In this document: piece after piece, positions 8,001 to 15,804 of the stretch
How positions within the stretch are numbered: position 1 is the stretch's first letter
Layout: each line of letters starts with the position of its first letter
Virus record (IMG/VR): IMGVR_UViG_3300047481_000562
Coordinates: 1-22,559 of that record
DNA: 22,559 bases
Strand: one strand, 5' to 3'
Source: a virus
Made by a program: the position numbers and the translations under genes
Notes under the pieces: generated by a model
Database searches by the model: none
The model's input: only the letters and a program-made list of their open reading frames with translations
Told to the model about the DNA's origin: nothing

Positions 8001-11000
8001 TGTTGCTGGTAATGGCTGTCCATTATATGGATTTTCGCGGAATACTGCGATTGGTGTATCGTAAGCACCTTCTCTATGATTTGATTGTGCTGCTCTAAAA
8101 GTGATTCTTGGAGAGTTATCTGTCAAATCTGGACCAAGACCTGTTTTTATAGTTGAACCTAAAACATTTTCTCCTACTTGGAAAGAACCCGAAATCATTT
8201 GTATTTCTAGGAGTTTTGGTACACAATACTTGGTGACGTTCACTCCATCAAAGAAAGCATACATTTGAGTAAGAGGTTTCATTCTCTTACTTACAAACTC
8301 AATATTGCGAGATCTCATAAATGGAATGATATCTCTACTTACAACTCTATCACCAACCGATTCTCTATCAAACTGTTCTGTGACAACAGTTCTTGTGCCG
8401 GTTCTTGATTCAACACCAAGTTGAATAGTTTCTCTTAGAGTATCTTGTCTTGTTGTTACTTCTTGCGTTTCTACCCATGCAGCTGGAGCATGATTAGGTC
8501 CACCATTCGGCCATCCACCAACACCTCTGACTCCAAGACTTCTTGTATCAGTTCTGGTTCTTGTGGAATCTCTAGTTTCTGTTCCAGTCCAATTAGTTTG
8601 CCAAGAACCCCATATAATAGGACCAAATCCAGTTTGTGGATCAACTCCTTCGGTTCTTGCAAGATCATTCATCGTTTGGGCATAGTTTCCTTCAGTTTCA
8701 ATAATTTTTGCTTCAAGTCTTGTTGTGTCTACCCAAGTATCTGATGAAGGAACCAGTTCTAAAGTTCCTTGCCAAAAACTAATGAGGAATGGCGTAACAC
8801 TTTCTGATCTAGTTGCAAATGATTGCTTAATGTATTCAATTTCTGCATAATCAAGAGTAACTACATCATTAGATCTTCTTATATTAACTCCTTCAACTGG
8901 AGTAAATCCTAAGTCATCTGTGGGATCTATATTAGTAACAGGACCAAAAACTAAATCTACGGAGTTTGTGTAGTGTCTTGGTCTAAGTTCTTTATTGTTA
9001 ATATCAATACTGTTTTTGATTGGAATGCTATTTTCTTGTGGTAAGAATGATGCAAAGTTATCAACCAAAAATCCTGATTTAAATCTGTTTAAACCATCTG
9101 CATCGGGAACAAACAAGTTTGCAGTATTTGTTTCTAGTAATGATAAAGATGTGTAATATTCTAGATTTCTTATTCTGTTCTCAAGTTGCTTAATATCAAC
9201 CATTCTATATCTTTTGTGTTCTAAAAACTCAATAGAGGCTTGAGAAGTGCCATAAAGATAAGGTGAAAGTTTTATAGTGGCAATTTCTAGTGCTTCGTCA
9301 ACTGGAACTGGTTTTTCTGGTTTTTCTGCAGGAACTCCATATTTTACTTGGAAAGTTCCTTCTTTAGTCAAGAAAATTCTATCGATTCTTGGTAAATAGA
9401 AGGAGAATGTCGTAAGAATTTGCTCATCCGATGCTAAAATATTAGCAGCAGAATTTCCAGATCCATTATAAGTTCTTCCATTAAACTCTAGAGGTGATCT
9501 AGATCCTTCAGATACGGTATATTGCGATACTCTTGGTCTGATATCTAAAATATCTGTATTTCTAAAGCTATTTACTGAGTGTATATCCTTAACATAATCA
9601 AATGTTCTATATGATTCTACGGTAGTTAAATCTCCATCGTCCGTTGAATCATAATATCCATTTGAAAAATAAACCTTTAGTTTCTTTGATGGTTCTTCAG
9701 AGTTTGACTTTCTCTTTATAGTTCCATAATCATAAAAAGTTTCTTCTTGTCCGTTTGTAAAAGTATAATTTGGAGATACTTCAAAACTTGGGGATGATAA
9801 TGTTGTTATTGTTGCTTGTACGTTAGACTCTTGGAAAATAACAGTTTCTCCCTCTCTAAAAGTATTTTCATTCTTATAGATGAAAGAGACTTGAGAATCT
9901 GTTATTCTTTCTGCATATATTGCCACAGTCCCACTAGTTTGTCCAATAATAAGTTCTCCAACAACTAACTCTAGGGTAGTTGTTGATGCGCTGTTTATTG
10001 CCGATAAAACTACTCTTGGGCAAGATGGGTTTGACGTATCTGCAGACTCGTATATTCCATGGATTTCTATAATGTCCGGAACATTAAGTGAGATTATTTC
10101 ATCTTGAACTCTTGTTCCAAAAGGATAGTTTCCAAAAGTTAGTCCATCATTTAATGTAGTTGCTCCAATACCAGACCCCTCATACTTAGACTTATCAATA
10201 ATTAAAGAATTTACTCTCTGCTTGATTTTTGATTTTGCCTTTGGGTTAACTTTTGATAAAGTTGCAGTAAGAGTTGCACCAGTATCGTTATCGCCTAGAT
10301 TTAGAATCTGTAGTTGACTACCTCCAACCAAAAATGAGAATCTATCTGAAGTTAATAGTTCTGTTTTACCATCAGATCTTATGAGAGTATATCTTTCATC
10401 ATCAAATGGTAAAAATGTTTCATCAGTTCCTGCAAGAACTGGAGTAGAAAGTTGTCCGGAAGAAATATTTACAGTAAAAGTTTTTCTAATAGTCAAAGAA
10501 GCATCAGTTAAATCTACTGAAGAGATATTATTTTTGGGTAGTTTCGTATAAAGGCTATTATCTGAAGATGACTTTAACTTAGTTGTTAAAACTTTAAAGT
10601 CTGTTGCGTTATAAAGAGATGATGGTAAGGTTCCATTTGCAATATCTGGTACATCTGCAACACCTTCTATTGAAATTGTAGATGAACCAACACTAACTAC
10701 CTTTGCTAAAATAGGATCATTTGAAGATGATAAATCACTATATTGTACTACGCTTCCAACTTTTACTAGCGATCCTGGGAAAAGAGAATTGGTACTTCTA
10801 ACTGTACTGATTCCACCAGAAGACGCAGTAATAGACGCTATTCCTACATTAAAAGATTGTGATTGTATTACATCAGCACTAAATGTATTTAAACCAACAA
10901 CGCCATCTGTTGTTCCAAAAATTGATTTTACGTCAGATAGACTATGTGAAGTGATAGCTATAGCAATTCTTCCATTATCAATACCATCAAAAATAAAGGA

Positions 11001-12593
11001 TTCATTTAATACAAAATTTCCTTCAGTTTCATAAAGGCGTAAAGAAGAACTATTTGATACTGAAGAAACTAGGAAAGCAGTAGCTCCGCTGTTTGCCCCC
11101 TTTATAAATGTTGGAGTACTTAGGGTTATTGGAGCATTTAATGTAATATCAGTATATGATTGAACGTCAAAAAGTGATATGTCCCACTGATTTGTATTTG
11201 AGTTTGTGTTACTATATGTTCCAGATTCTAATCTAAAATCATATACTCTTGCCACACCAATCTCATTCCCAGGTGCTGTAGTTGAAGATACTCCAAGTCT
11301 ACTATCTCTTAGACTTAAAACGTAAGTATTGCCAACGCCAATCGTTGGTGCCCCATAAACTCTATTTAAAGTTATAGTTGGTCCTGTATTATAAATTATG
11401 CTCTGATCTTCAACTGTTTTAGTAGTTCTTGGTTTTTCAACATCAATAAAAATAGGTTCAATAGTTTCTACATCATAACCACGAACAAAAGCTCTCCCTG
11501 GAGAAATCTTGTATATCCCAAGGTTATCTGATGGAACAGATCCGCCATAAGTAAACTGTCCTGGTTGAAACAAACCTCGACTTCCAAGTTTATCATCTAG
11601 AGAGTTTACAAAACTAACATCAAATGGTTTTACATAATAGTCTCCAGACTCTGCATATGTTCTTTTAGCCAGAGTATCTCTAATATCTAAGTATCCTGGA
11701 CCACCACCTAAGTCACCTCTATCAACTTTAGATTTAATATTTCCATCAATAATCGTTGCAAGTTCAACAAAACTATCATCATCAAAATCAGTTAATGCTT
11801 TTTTAAATAAACTTACTGATATTTTTAGTCTATCTGCACCTGGAGATGAATAATTATTAAATCCCTGAGAATTGTCATTTAAAGACTCATCTAGATCTGA
11901 AGTAACAATATCTTCAGTTACAAATAATCCAACTCTATAATTTGGATTTGTTGTGTATTGATCAAGAATTAAAGTTTCTTTATTTACGTTTACAAAATTG
12001 CCACGTATAAAATATACTCCGTTATCAATCTGAAAAGCAGATCCTGTCGCAGATGCTGCAGATGCTATAGTTAATGCAAAAGGACTTCCCGCAGATATTG
12101 AAGTATTTCCTAGTAAACCCGAGGTAATTGTAGTATTACAAATAAGTTCTTCACCATCAGAAAAAACTTGAGTTGAATTATTTTGCGTGCTTGAGTTTAG
12201 GTAGTTAATATAAAGAGTTAAGTTACCTCTTTCAGAATCTTGAGGTAGTAAAACTTTATCTACGAAAGCACTAACTCCAGAGGTCTGACCTGTAATTTTA
12301 GTTCCAACTAACTGTTCCACATATGCAGCAACTGGAACTCCAAGATAAGTGTTGCTTAACTGAACACAATAATATAACTGAGTATATCCAATATTACCCG
12401 GAATTACTTTTGCACCTTCTTTAAAAAAGTGCTGACCAAATCTTTCAATTTGATTTTGTAATATAGATTGTAGACCAGTTAATTCTCTTGCTTGTACAGG
12501 ATAACCTGGTTTAAATAGTACCCTGTGATAATCACGAGATGGATCAAAGTCATCAAAGTATGGTGATACGTTGAGGTTCGTTTTTTGTGGCAT
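5076..12593 (-). CDS. Giant DUF4815-type tail structural protein
   Basis: The protein has 2505 residues. Its N-terminus (NLNVSPYFDDFDPSRDYHRV, then FKPGYPVQARELTGLQSILQ and FGQHFFKEGAKVIPG) is the signature of the DUF4815 family of cyanophage-type structural proteins. Other landmarks are KRYRMVDIKQLENRIRNLEY near residues 1125-1145, an Arg/Thr/Asp-rich stretch at about 1334-1414, RMKPLTQMYAFFDGVNVTKY near 1450, DPLAQSFLIEDETGVFVTKC near 1700, and a C-terminal beta-rich part. G-x-TSG-x-A modules recur near residues 100, 500, 885 and 1565. One GxGY repeat lies at about 1914-1994 and one IGxE...RG module at about 2101-2168. It follows gp8 after 6 bases and lies where T4 has genes 9 to 12, so a baseplate or host-contact role is likely but inferred. 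I see no catalytic motif. Cysteines are few. Confidence 0.88.
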   Translation of the reverse strand: MPQKTNLNVSPYFDDFDPSRDYHRVLFKPGYPVQARELTGLQSILQNQIERFGQHFFKEGAKVIPGNIGYTQLYYCVQLSNTYLGVPVAAYVEQLVGTKITGQTSGVSAFVDKVLLPQDSERGNLTLYINYLNSSTQNNSTQVFSDGEELICNTTITSGLLGNTSISAGSPFALTIASAASATGSAFQIDNGVYFIRGNFVNVNKETLILDQYTTNPNYRVGLFVTEDIVTSDLDESLNDNSQGFNNYSSPGADRLKISVSLFKKALTDFDDDSFVELATIIDGNIKSKVDRGDLGGGPGYLDIRDTLAKRTYAESGDYYVKPFDVSFVNSLDDKLGSRGLFQPGQFTYGGSVPSDNLGIYKISPGRAFVRGYDVETIEPIFIDVEKPRTTKTVEDQSIIYNTGPTITLNRVYGAPTIGVGNTYVLSLRDSRLGVSSTTAPGNEIGVARVYDFRLESGTYSNTNSNTNQWDISLFDVQSYTDITLNAPITLSTPTFIKGANSGATAFLVSSVSNSSSLRLYETEGNFVLNESFIFDGIDNGRIAIAITSHSLSDVKSIFGTTDGVVGLNTFSADVIQSQSFNVGIASITASSGGISTVRSTNSLFPGSLVKVGSVVQYSDLSSSNDPILAKVVSVGSSTISIEGVADVPDIANGTLPSSLYNATDFKVLTTKLKSSSDNSLYTKLPKNNISSVDLTDASLTIRKTFTVNISSGQLSTPVLAGTDETFLPFDDERYTLIRSDGKTELLTSDRFSFLVGGSQLQILNLGDNDTGATLTATLSKVNPKAKSKIKQRVNSLIIDKSKYEGSGIGATTLNDGLTFGNYPFGTRVQDEIISLNVPDIIEIHGIYESADTSNPSCPRVVLSAINSASTTTLELVVGELIIGQTSGTVAIYAERITDSQVSFIYKNENTFREGETVIFQESNVQATITTLSSPSFEVSPNYTFTNGQEETFYDYGTIKRKSNSEEPSKKLKVYFSNGYYDSTDDGDLTTVESYRTFDYVKDIHSVNSFRNTDILDIRPRVSQYTVSEGSRSPLEFNGRTYNGSGNSAANILASDEQILTTFSFYLPRIDRIFLTKEGTFQVKYGVPAEKPEKPVPVDEALEIATIKLSPYLYGTSQASIEFLEHKRYRMVDIKQLENRIRNLEYYTSLSLLETNTANLFVPDADGLNRFKSGFLVDNFASFLPQENSIPIKNSIDINNKELRPRHYTNSVDLVFGPVTNIDPTDDLGFTPVEGVNIRRSNDVVTLDYAEIEYIKQSFATRSESVTPFLISFWQGTLELVPSSDTWVDTTRLEAKIIETEGNYAQTMNDLARTEGVDPQTGFGPIIWGSWQTNWTGTETRDSTRTRTDTRSLGVRGVGGWPNGGPNHAPAAWVETQEVTTRQDTLRETIQLGVESRTGTRTVVTEQFDRESVGDRVVSRDIIPFMRSRNIEFVSKRMKPLTQMYAFFDGVNVTKYCVPKLLEIQMISGSFQVGENVLGSTIKTGLGPDLTDNSPRITFRAAQSNHREGAYDTPIAVFRENPYNGQPLPATYSSTSIILNVDTLSLSQQAQGQYSGYVETGMTLIGQTSGARATITNVRLVSDLSANLIGSFFIPNPNNINHPRFETGTKTFVLVNDEQNNQDLATTLAEEVYTAAGTLETVQENIISIRNARVENKQEFEARNVNRSLGTQVVQSTILGSNRRETVIGWYDPLAQSFLIEDETGVFVTKCDVFFQSKDDMDIPVVFQLRTMENGFPTQKILPFTEIVLDPDQIITSTDGSVATTFEFKAPVYLEGGKEYAICLASNSTKYSVYVSRIGENDLLTDTFISNQPYLGSLFKSQNASTWEASQWEDLKFTIYRADFLDSGSVEFYSPELTEGNKQIAKLRPDSLELKSRKVRVGLSTILTDNGWNLGNTFSQLGTNATGNLVGLAGSISTGSLTITNPGIGYTPTDGITTFSSVNLVTITGNGSGAVANVTITNGVASAASITSGGVGYQIGDVLGISTIGVSSVGRNARLSVVSIASTNQLILDNVQGNFLTGAGYTMTYTNSSGVTTEFNYSTGGNVTLSSINVDSDGLHIKVNHQNHGMYFSDNLVKIDGVLPDIKPTKLTAEYTADSTGAITVDNAVNFTTFENVGVGTTNIGYLLIGSEIIEYTSVSGNVLGGAVVRGNNPLTYPIGTPVYKYELGGINLKRINKTHDLNDVTVSEPITFDSYHIKLNMENLDPDNDDRSDDNGYPALYVNQTKSSGGYNIKATQNMPFEVLTPILQNVTVRGTNITGEVRTITSKSISGNEIPYIDNGFESITLNEPNYLSSPRMIASKVNEDAKLSNIPGAKSMNMRIFMGTVDSRVSPVIDGQRVSAILTSNRVNNVITDYTTDRRVNEIATDPTACQYISKEVILENSASSLKILVAAHINTKTDIRAFYYVSNESGKSPIFTPFPGYSNLDIRGRIISSSNNNGESDLFIPKSNTYGFNQESINYTEYTFTADNLPDFRAYRVKLVLTSTSQVYVPRIKDLRIIALA

Positions 12594-12599
12594 AATTCT

Positions 12600-14144
12600 T
12601 TAGAACTGCAAAATGACTTTTATATCTTCTTTTTGGTTTGATGACCTTGTTATTGCTGGTCTATTATCAACATAAATGATGGATCCATCATGCTTTTTTA
12701 CCTCTGGGTTGGCAATACCATTAGTAAAAGATTGCCCAAGATAATATGTTCTATTATTTATTACGGTAGATACACCAGTAAAAGAGGTGCTTATTGATAA
12801 GTTGACCGAACCGCCAGTAATTGTTATGCTACCCCCAGAAGATGGAGAACTTGTAAATTCAGTTAAATCAAAACCGTATGTTGGATTTGTCTGTGCAGTA
12901 CCAACTGTATTAAATCCAGCAACTGTTCTATCTTGCCAATACTTCAGAACTCCAGTAGTTTGATCATAACTCACTACTCTACCAACAGCGGTAACTCCAG
13001 TTGAAACAGTTTGTGTAATGTAAGCATCTGAAGTGAATGTAGCACTACTATATCCAATTCCAGAAAGCCTTAGAGCAGGAACTGCACTTGCTTTATTTAT
13101 TGTTAAAACTGAATTTGATCCAAAAGATTTTGGATTTTGAACAATACCAATCCTTGCGATTTGATTTCCTGTTATAAAATCTGGATTTTCATTATCATTT
13201 TCTATTCTAGAATAAAGCAGTACACTATATGCACCAAGTTCTCTATAAATGTTTGCACCATGGCCACCTTGAGGAGGAATAATGACATCAAAAGTTGGGC
13301 GTGTTGTACCTGTAGGAACGCCACCAGCGACTAAATCGACGTTACCATAGGTATATCCCGATCCTTGATTTGATATGGTTACAGTATCTACTTTTTGATC
13401 GGATCCAACCACTATAGTACATTCTGCTCCTGTACCATCACCCTTTATCGGAACTCTTGTATAGGTAGTATTTGCAGTTCCTATACCAACTCCTCTATTA
13501 GTGACAGTAACTATTTTGATGGACCCATCAATCGCATTATCTCTAACTACACTATTTTCAGTTCCATTTATCCAATCAGATGGTACTGGAATATAATCTG
13601 TTGTTTCAAACTTTACAACTTCGCTTGGTTTAATAGTGTATAGATATTTCCAAACGTAACCGTCTCCACTAGATCCAGCTGATCTTGGTTCTAAATCTGT
13701 AAATGTTGGTTCGTCTAAAGATGGTCTTCCGTTAGGATTATCAGGATCAGTTCCATTTTGCAAACAAATATAAACTCTATAGTCACTATTCAAAACATAA
13801 TAAGATGCTGAATATAAATTTGTTGCTCCAGAAACCTTAGCAGTATTTGATCTACTATAATCATGGCGATACATATCATAAGTAGTGCCGGAGGACCACA
13901 ATCTTTTGATAACGACCTGCCTTACATCAGAAGAATTAATCTTCTTCAAAGCAATCATAGTATCCCAATAATCATTTTCTTGACTAAAACTGTCCTTTGG
14001 TGCTGGAGGAGTAACGTTCCAGTCAGACTGATAATCAGTTGGGTTTGGCAATCCTATAAAAGAATAGTATGCATTAACACCAACATCATTAACAAAATTA
14101 CTTGCATTTAATATTCTAATCTGATCAGTTATAATTGCAGCCAT
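12600..14144 (-). CDS. gp8: Baseplate wedge protein gp8
   Basis: gp8 is a dimeric wedge protein of the T4 baseplate. This copy has 514 residues and T4 gp8 has 334. The match is clear in several places: KDSFSQENDYWDTMIALKKI (T4 TDSVLGVTDMWTHMMGTVKV), a VYICLQNG strand (T4 VYRCLDVP), GDGYVWKYLYTIKPSEV at about 159-175 (T4 GDGYVWEYLFEIPPDV), TGNQIARIGIVQNPKSF (T4 GFRQISIITNPLEAK), and the end GSIIYVDNRPAITRSSNQKE (T4 GEMIYMENRPPIIMAMDQTE), then DIKVILQF. Two stretches are extra. Residues about 204-265 contain a GxGY repeat (TISNQGSGYTYG). Residues about 336-485 contain a VSTGVTAVGRVVSYDQTTG module. No ribosome site is seen before the ATG; the leader reads AAAAAACTCCATCAA. A doubled late-promoter-like motif lies just upstream. 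Confidence 0.96.
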   Translation of the reverse strand: MAAIITDQIRILNASNFVNDVGVNAYYSFIGLPNPTDYQSDWNVTPPAPKDSFSQENDYWDTMIALKKINSSDVRQVVIKRLWSSGTTYDMYRHDYSRSNTAKVSGATNLYSASYYVLNSDYRVYICLQNGTDPDNPNGRPSLDEPTFTDLEPRSAGSSGDGYVWKYLYTIKPSEVVKFETTDYIPVPSDWINGTENSVVRDNAIDGSIKIVTVTNRGVGIGTANTTYTRVPIKGDGTGAECTIVVGSDQKVDTVTISNQGSGYTYGNVDLVAGGVPTGTTRPTFDVIIPPQGGHGANIYRELGAYSVLLYSRIENDNENPDFITGNQIARIGIVQNPKSFGSNSVLTINKASAVPALRLSGIGYSSATFTSDAYITQTVSTGVTAVGRVVSYDQTTGVLKYWQDRTVAGFNTVGTAQTNPTYGFDLTEFTSSPSSGGSITITGGSVNLSISTSFTGVSTVINNRTYYLGQSFTNGIANPEVKKHDGSIIYVDNRPAITRSSNQKEDIKVILQF

Positions 14145-14158
14145 TTGATGGAGTTTTT

Positions 14159-14170
14159 TATTTATTTATT
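14159..14170 (-). promoter_or_regulatory. Doubled late promoter-like motif before gp8
   Basis: The minus strand reads AATAAATAAATA, which holds two overlapping AATAAATA octamers (14163-14170 and 14159-14166). They lie 14 to 18 bases from the gp8 ATG, so the leader would be very short. This may explain the lack of a normal ribosome site. Tandem ATAA runs could also arise by chance in such AT-rich DNA. Confidence 0.45.
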
Positions 14171-14177
14171 AGATATT

Positions 14178-15788
14178 TTAAATGGTTGTTGGATAAACAC
14201 TTATTGTATTGCCCATCCCCGAGTGAGCGGTACATTGATAATACAAAGTGTTAGGTGCGTTAAATGGAACTTCAAACCTAATTGTGCCTGATGCAGATCC
14301 ATTATTAGTCACTCCATCACTGTATGCCGCGCCCCCACTACTTAAACGAATTTGGAATGGATGAGAACCACCAGAGTTATTTACAAATTCGTATACCCTA
14401 CCTCTTGCAAGATATAGAACTGGATCATTAGTTGTTTGAGTAAATCCGATTCCTGTGAATGTATAATCAGAAGTTCCATTTGCACCTAAAGTCCATCTAC
14501 CATCTGCTGCATTTGAGGTGTCACCAAAATAAGTAACGACACCAGAAGTTGCAGTAACTATACCAGAAGAAACTTTAACTGTTCCTAAAGTGGAAACACC
14601 AGAAACATTATTACTAGAACCATTTATTGTTCCAACGGTAATATTAGGAGTTCCAGTTAACCCTTGTGCGACTGTTGCTATTCCTGCAGTTGATGCATAA
14701 CTTACATTAATATCATAAGTTCCAGATAATCTTGCAGAATTGATAGTTCCTGTAGTGATGTTTGCAGCATCAGCAAGATTAGTTGCAGTGGTTGCGGTTC
14801 CAGTGAGTGCTCCAACAAATGTAGTAGCAGTTGCGACTCCAATGTTATAATATTCAGTTCCAGTTCCTACAGTTCCATTTGCCTCTTTATTAACCAATTC
14901 CACCCAACGAGTATGGGCATAATATGCTTTTCCAGTTTGATGAACGTGAGCAAAGGCACCGTGATAAGTGCTAAATGAAGGAAGATCGGAAAAATTCTCC
15001 CAATAAAAAGGAATAATACTACTAGTAAGACCTGCTACTATTTTATTTACCGTAATATCAGGTGTGCCTGTAAGTCCTTGAGCATTGGTTGCTAAAGTGG
15101 CAGTGGTTGCGGTTCCAGTCAATGCTCCAACGAATGTAGTAGCAGTTATTACTCCGGTAAAGATACCATTACCAGTAACTGTAAGAGCACTTGTTGGATT
15201 TGTGGTGCCTATACCGACATTAGAGAGTGTATGGATACCTGCTGCTGTTGATACCCATTGAGCAGACCCTCCACCACCAGTAGCAGTGATTGTTACATTA
15301 CCTGTACTTTGATCTACCGAAATACCAGAACCAGCAGTAATTGAGGTAACTGCTGCACCAGTTAAAGTTGTTCCGCCCAAAATAATAGACGTTGCACTAA
15401 TAATACCGGTAGAACCATTAATCGTGATCCCAGTTCCAACATTAATTGTATTAGAAGATCCATTTAAAGTAATGGATGAAGTTCCAATGGTTACAATACC
15501 AGTGATTCGTGCATCACCATTAACGTATAAAGAAGTTCCAGAAGCTCCAACAGCACCAACTTCCAGAATAAATCTTGGATTTGTAGTTCCGAGGCCAACA
15601 TTTCTTAATGTGTTAATGCCAGCGTTCGTAGTGTTCCATACGGGTGCAGATAGAGTTGTTGTACTCCCCGCACCCAAATAAGTATAAATTTCTAAAAAAT
15701 TATCATTAATAATACCACCAGCGGCACGGAGGGTACTGCCTGTATTATCATTTGCTGCACTTCCCGTGTTTATTCCGATTCTTGCCAT
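14178..15788 (-). CDS. Fibre-like virion protein with gp10-type N-terminus and cupredoxin-like C-terminus
   Basis: The protein has 536 residues. Residues 3-40 (GINTGSAANDNTGSTLRAAG, then GIINDNFLEIY) match the start of T4 gp10 (INIGNVVDDGTGDYLRKGGI, then KINENFDELY). This small domain is found at the head of several tail appendage proteins. Residues about 60-420 are Gly/Thr/Ser/Ile-rich beta repeats with LRNVGLGTTNP and LSNVGIGTTNP, two near-identical ATTFVGALTGTATTAT copies (about 214-230 and 319-335), and a middle part with STYHGAFAHVHQTGKAYYAH. The last 110 residues look like a cupredoxin: SHPFQIRL with His476, then YYQCTAHSGMG with Cys519, His522 and Met525. Cys519 is the only Cys in the protein. 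It lies upstream of gp8, while T4 gene 10 lies downstream. A fibre or baseplate appendage is likely. No ribosome site is visible before the ATG. Confidence 0.87.
   Translation of the reverse strand: MARIGINTGSAANDNTGSTLRAAGGIINDNFLEIYTYLGAGSTTTLSAPVWNTTNAGINTLRNVGLGTTNPRFILEVGAVGASGTSLYVNGDARITGIVTIGTSSITLNGSSNTINVGTGITINGSTGIISATSIILGGTTLTGAAVTSITAGSGISVDQSTGNVTITATGGGGSAQWVSTAAGIHTLSNVGIGTTNPTSALTVTGNGIFTGVITATTFVGALTGTATTATLATNAQGLTGTPDITVNKIVAGLTSSIIPFYWENFSDLPSFSTYHGAFAHVHQTGKAYYAHTRWVELVNKEANGTVGTGTEYYNIGVATATTFVGALTGTATTATNLADAANITTGTINSARLSGTYDINVSYASTAGIATVAQGLTGTPNITVGTINGSSNNVSGVSTLGTVKVSSGIVTATSGVVTYFGDTSNAADGRWTLGANGTSDYTFTGIGFTQTTNDPVLYLARGRVYEFVNNSGGSHPFQIRLSSGGAAYSDGVTNNGSASGTIRFEVPFNAPNTLYYQCTAHSGMGNTISVYPTTI
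14181..14430 (-). other. Cupredoxin-like domain coding region
   Basis: This stretch encodes about residues 453-536 of the fibre-like protein. The predicted elements are DPVLYLARGRVYEFVNNSGG (strand and turn as in VGDTVTFVNN of cupredoxins), SHPFQIRL carrying His476 (codon 14361-14363), GTIRFEVP, and YYQCTAHSGMGNTISV carrying Cys519 (14232-14234), His522 (14223-14225) and Met525 (14214-14216). Ligand spacing C-x2-H-x2-M is that of amicyanin. Plastocyanin has a longer Cys-to-Met loop. The fold and possible metal site are inferred from sequence only. Confidence 0.72.
14785..14832 (-). repeat. 48-base direct repeat, copy in second fibre block
   Basis: This 48-base segment matches 15100-15147 with three mismatches. 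It encodes TFVGALTGTATTAT. The high DNA identity, compared with the diverged remainder, suggests a fairly recent internal duplication or gene conversion within the fibre-like gene. Confidence 0.85.
15100..15147 (-). repeat. 48-base direct repeat, copy in first fibre block
   Basis: Partner of 14785-14832, in the same orientation and frame, 315 bases away. Both copies are adjacent to QGLTGTP(D/N)ITV-type segments, so the repeated protein unit is larger than the near-identical DNA core. Confidence 0.85.
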
Positions 15789-15804
15789 TTTAAAAGTTTT
15801 TAAC

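Noticed and set aside
8445-8744. Plus-strand frame of 99 codons opposite the DUF4815 gene
   Set aside because: It is antisense to a well-supported gene, has an unnatural Cys/Ser-rich composition, no ribosome site or family similarity, and reads as a shadow of the real frame.
13395-13643. Plus-strand frame of 82 codons opposite gp8
   Set aside because: It is antisense to a region with clear T4 gp8 homology, and its Cys/Ser/Tyr/Ile composition is typical of a shadow frame.
14145-14177. Possible transcription terminator between the fibre-like gene and gp8
   Set aside because: The T/A run is present, but no GC-rich stem precedes it on the transcribed strand. The motif fits a late promoter better. 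No convincing intrinsic terminator was seen anywhere in the window.
14178-15788. Host-derived plastocyanin as an auxiliary metabolic gene
   Set aside because: The cupredoxin-like domain is fused to a phage fibre-like protein, has no signal peptide of its own, and has amicyanin-type rather than plastocyanin-type loop spacing. An electron-transfer role in photosynthesis is not supported.
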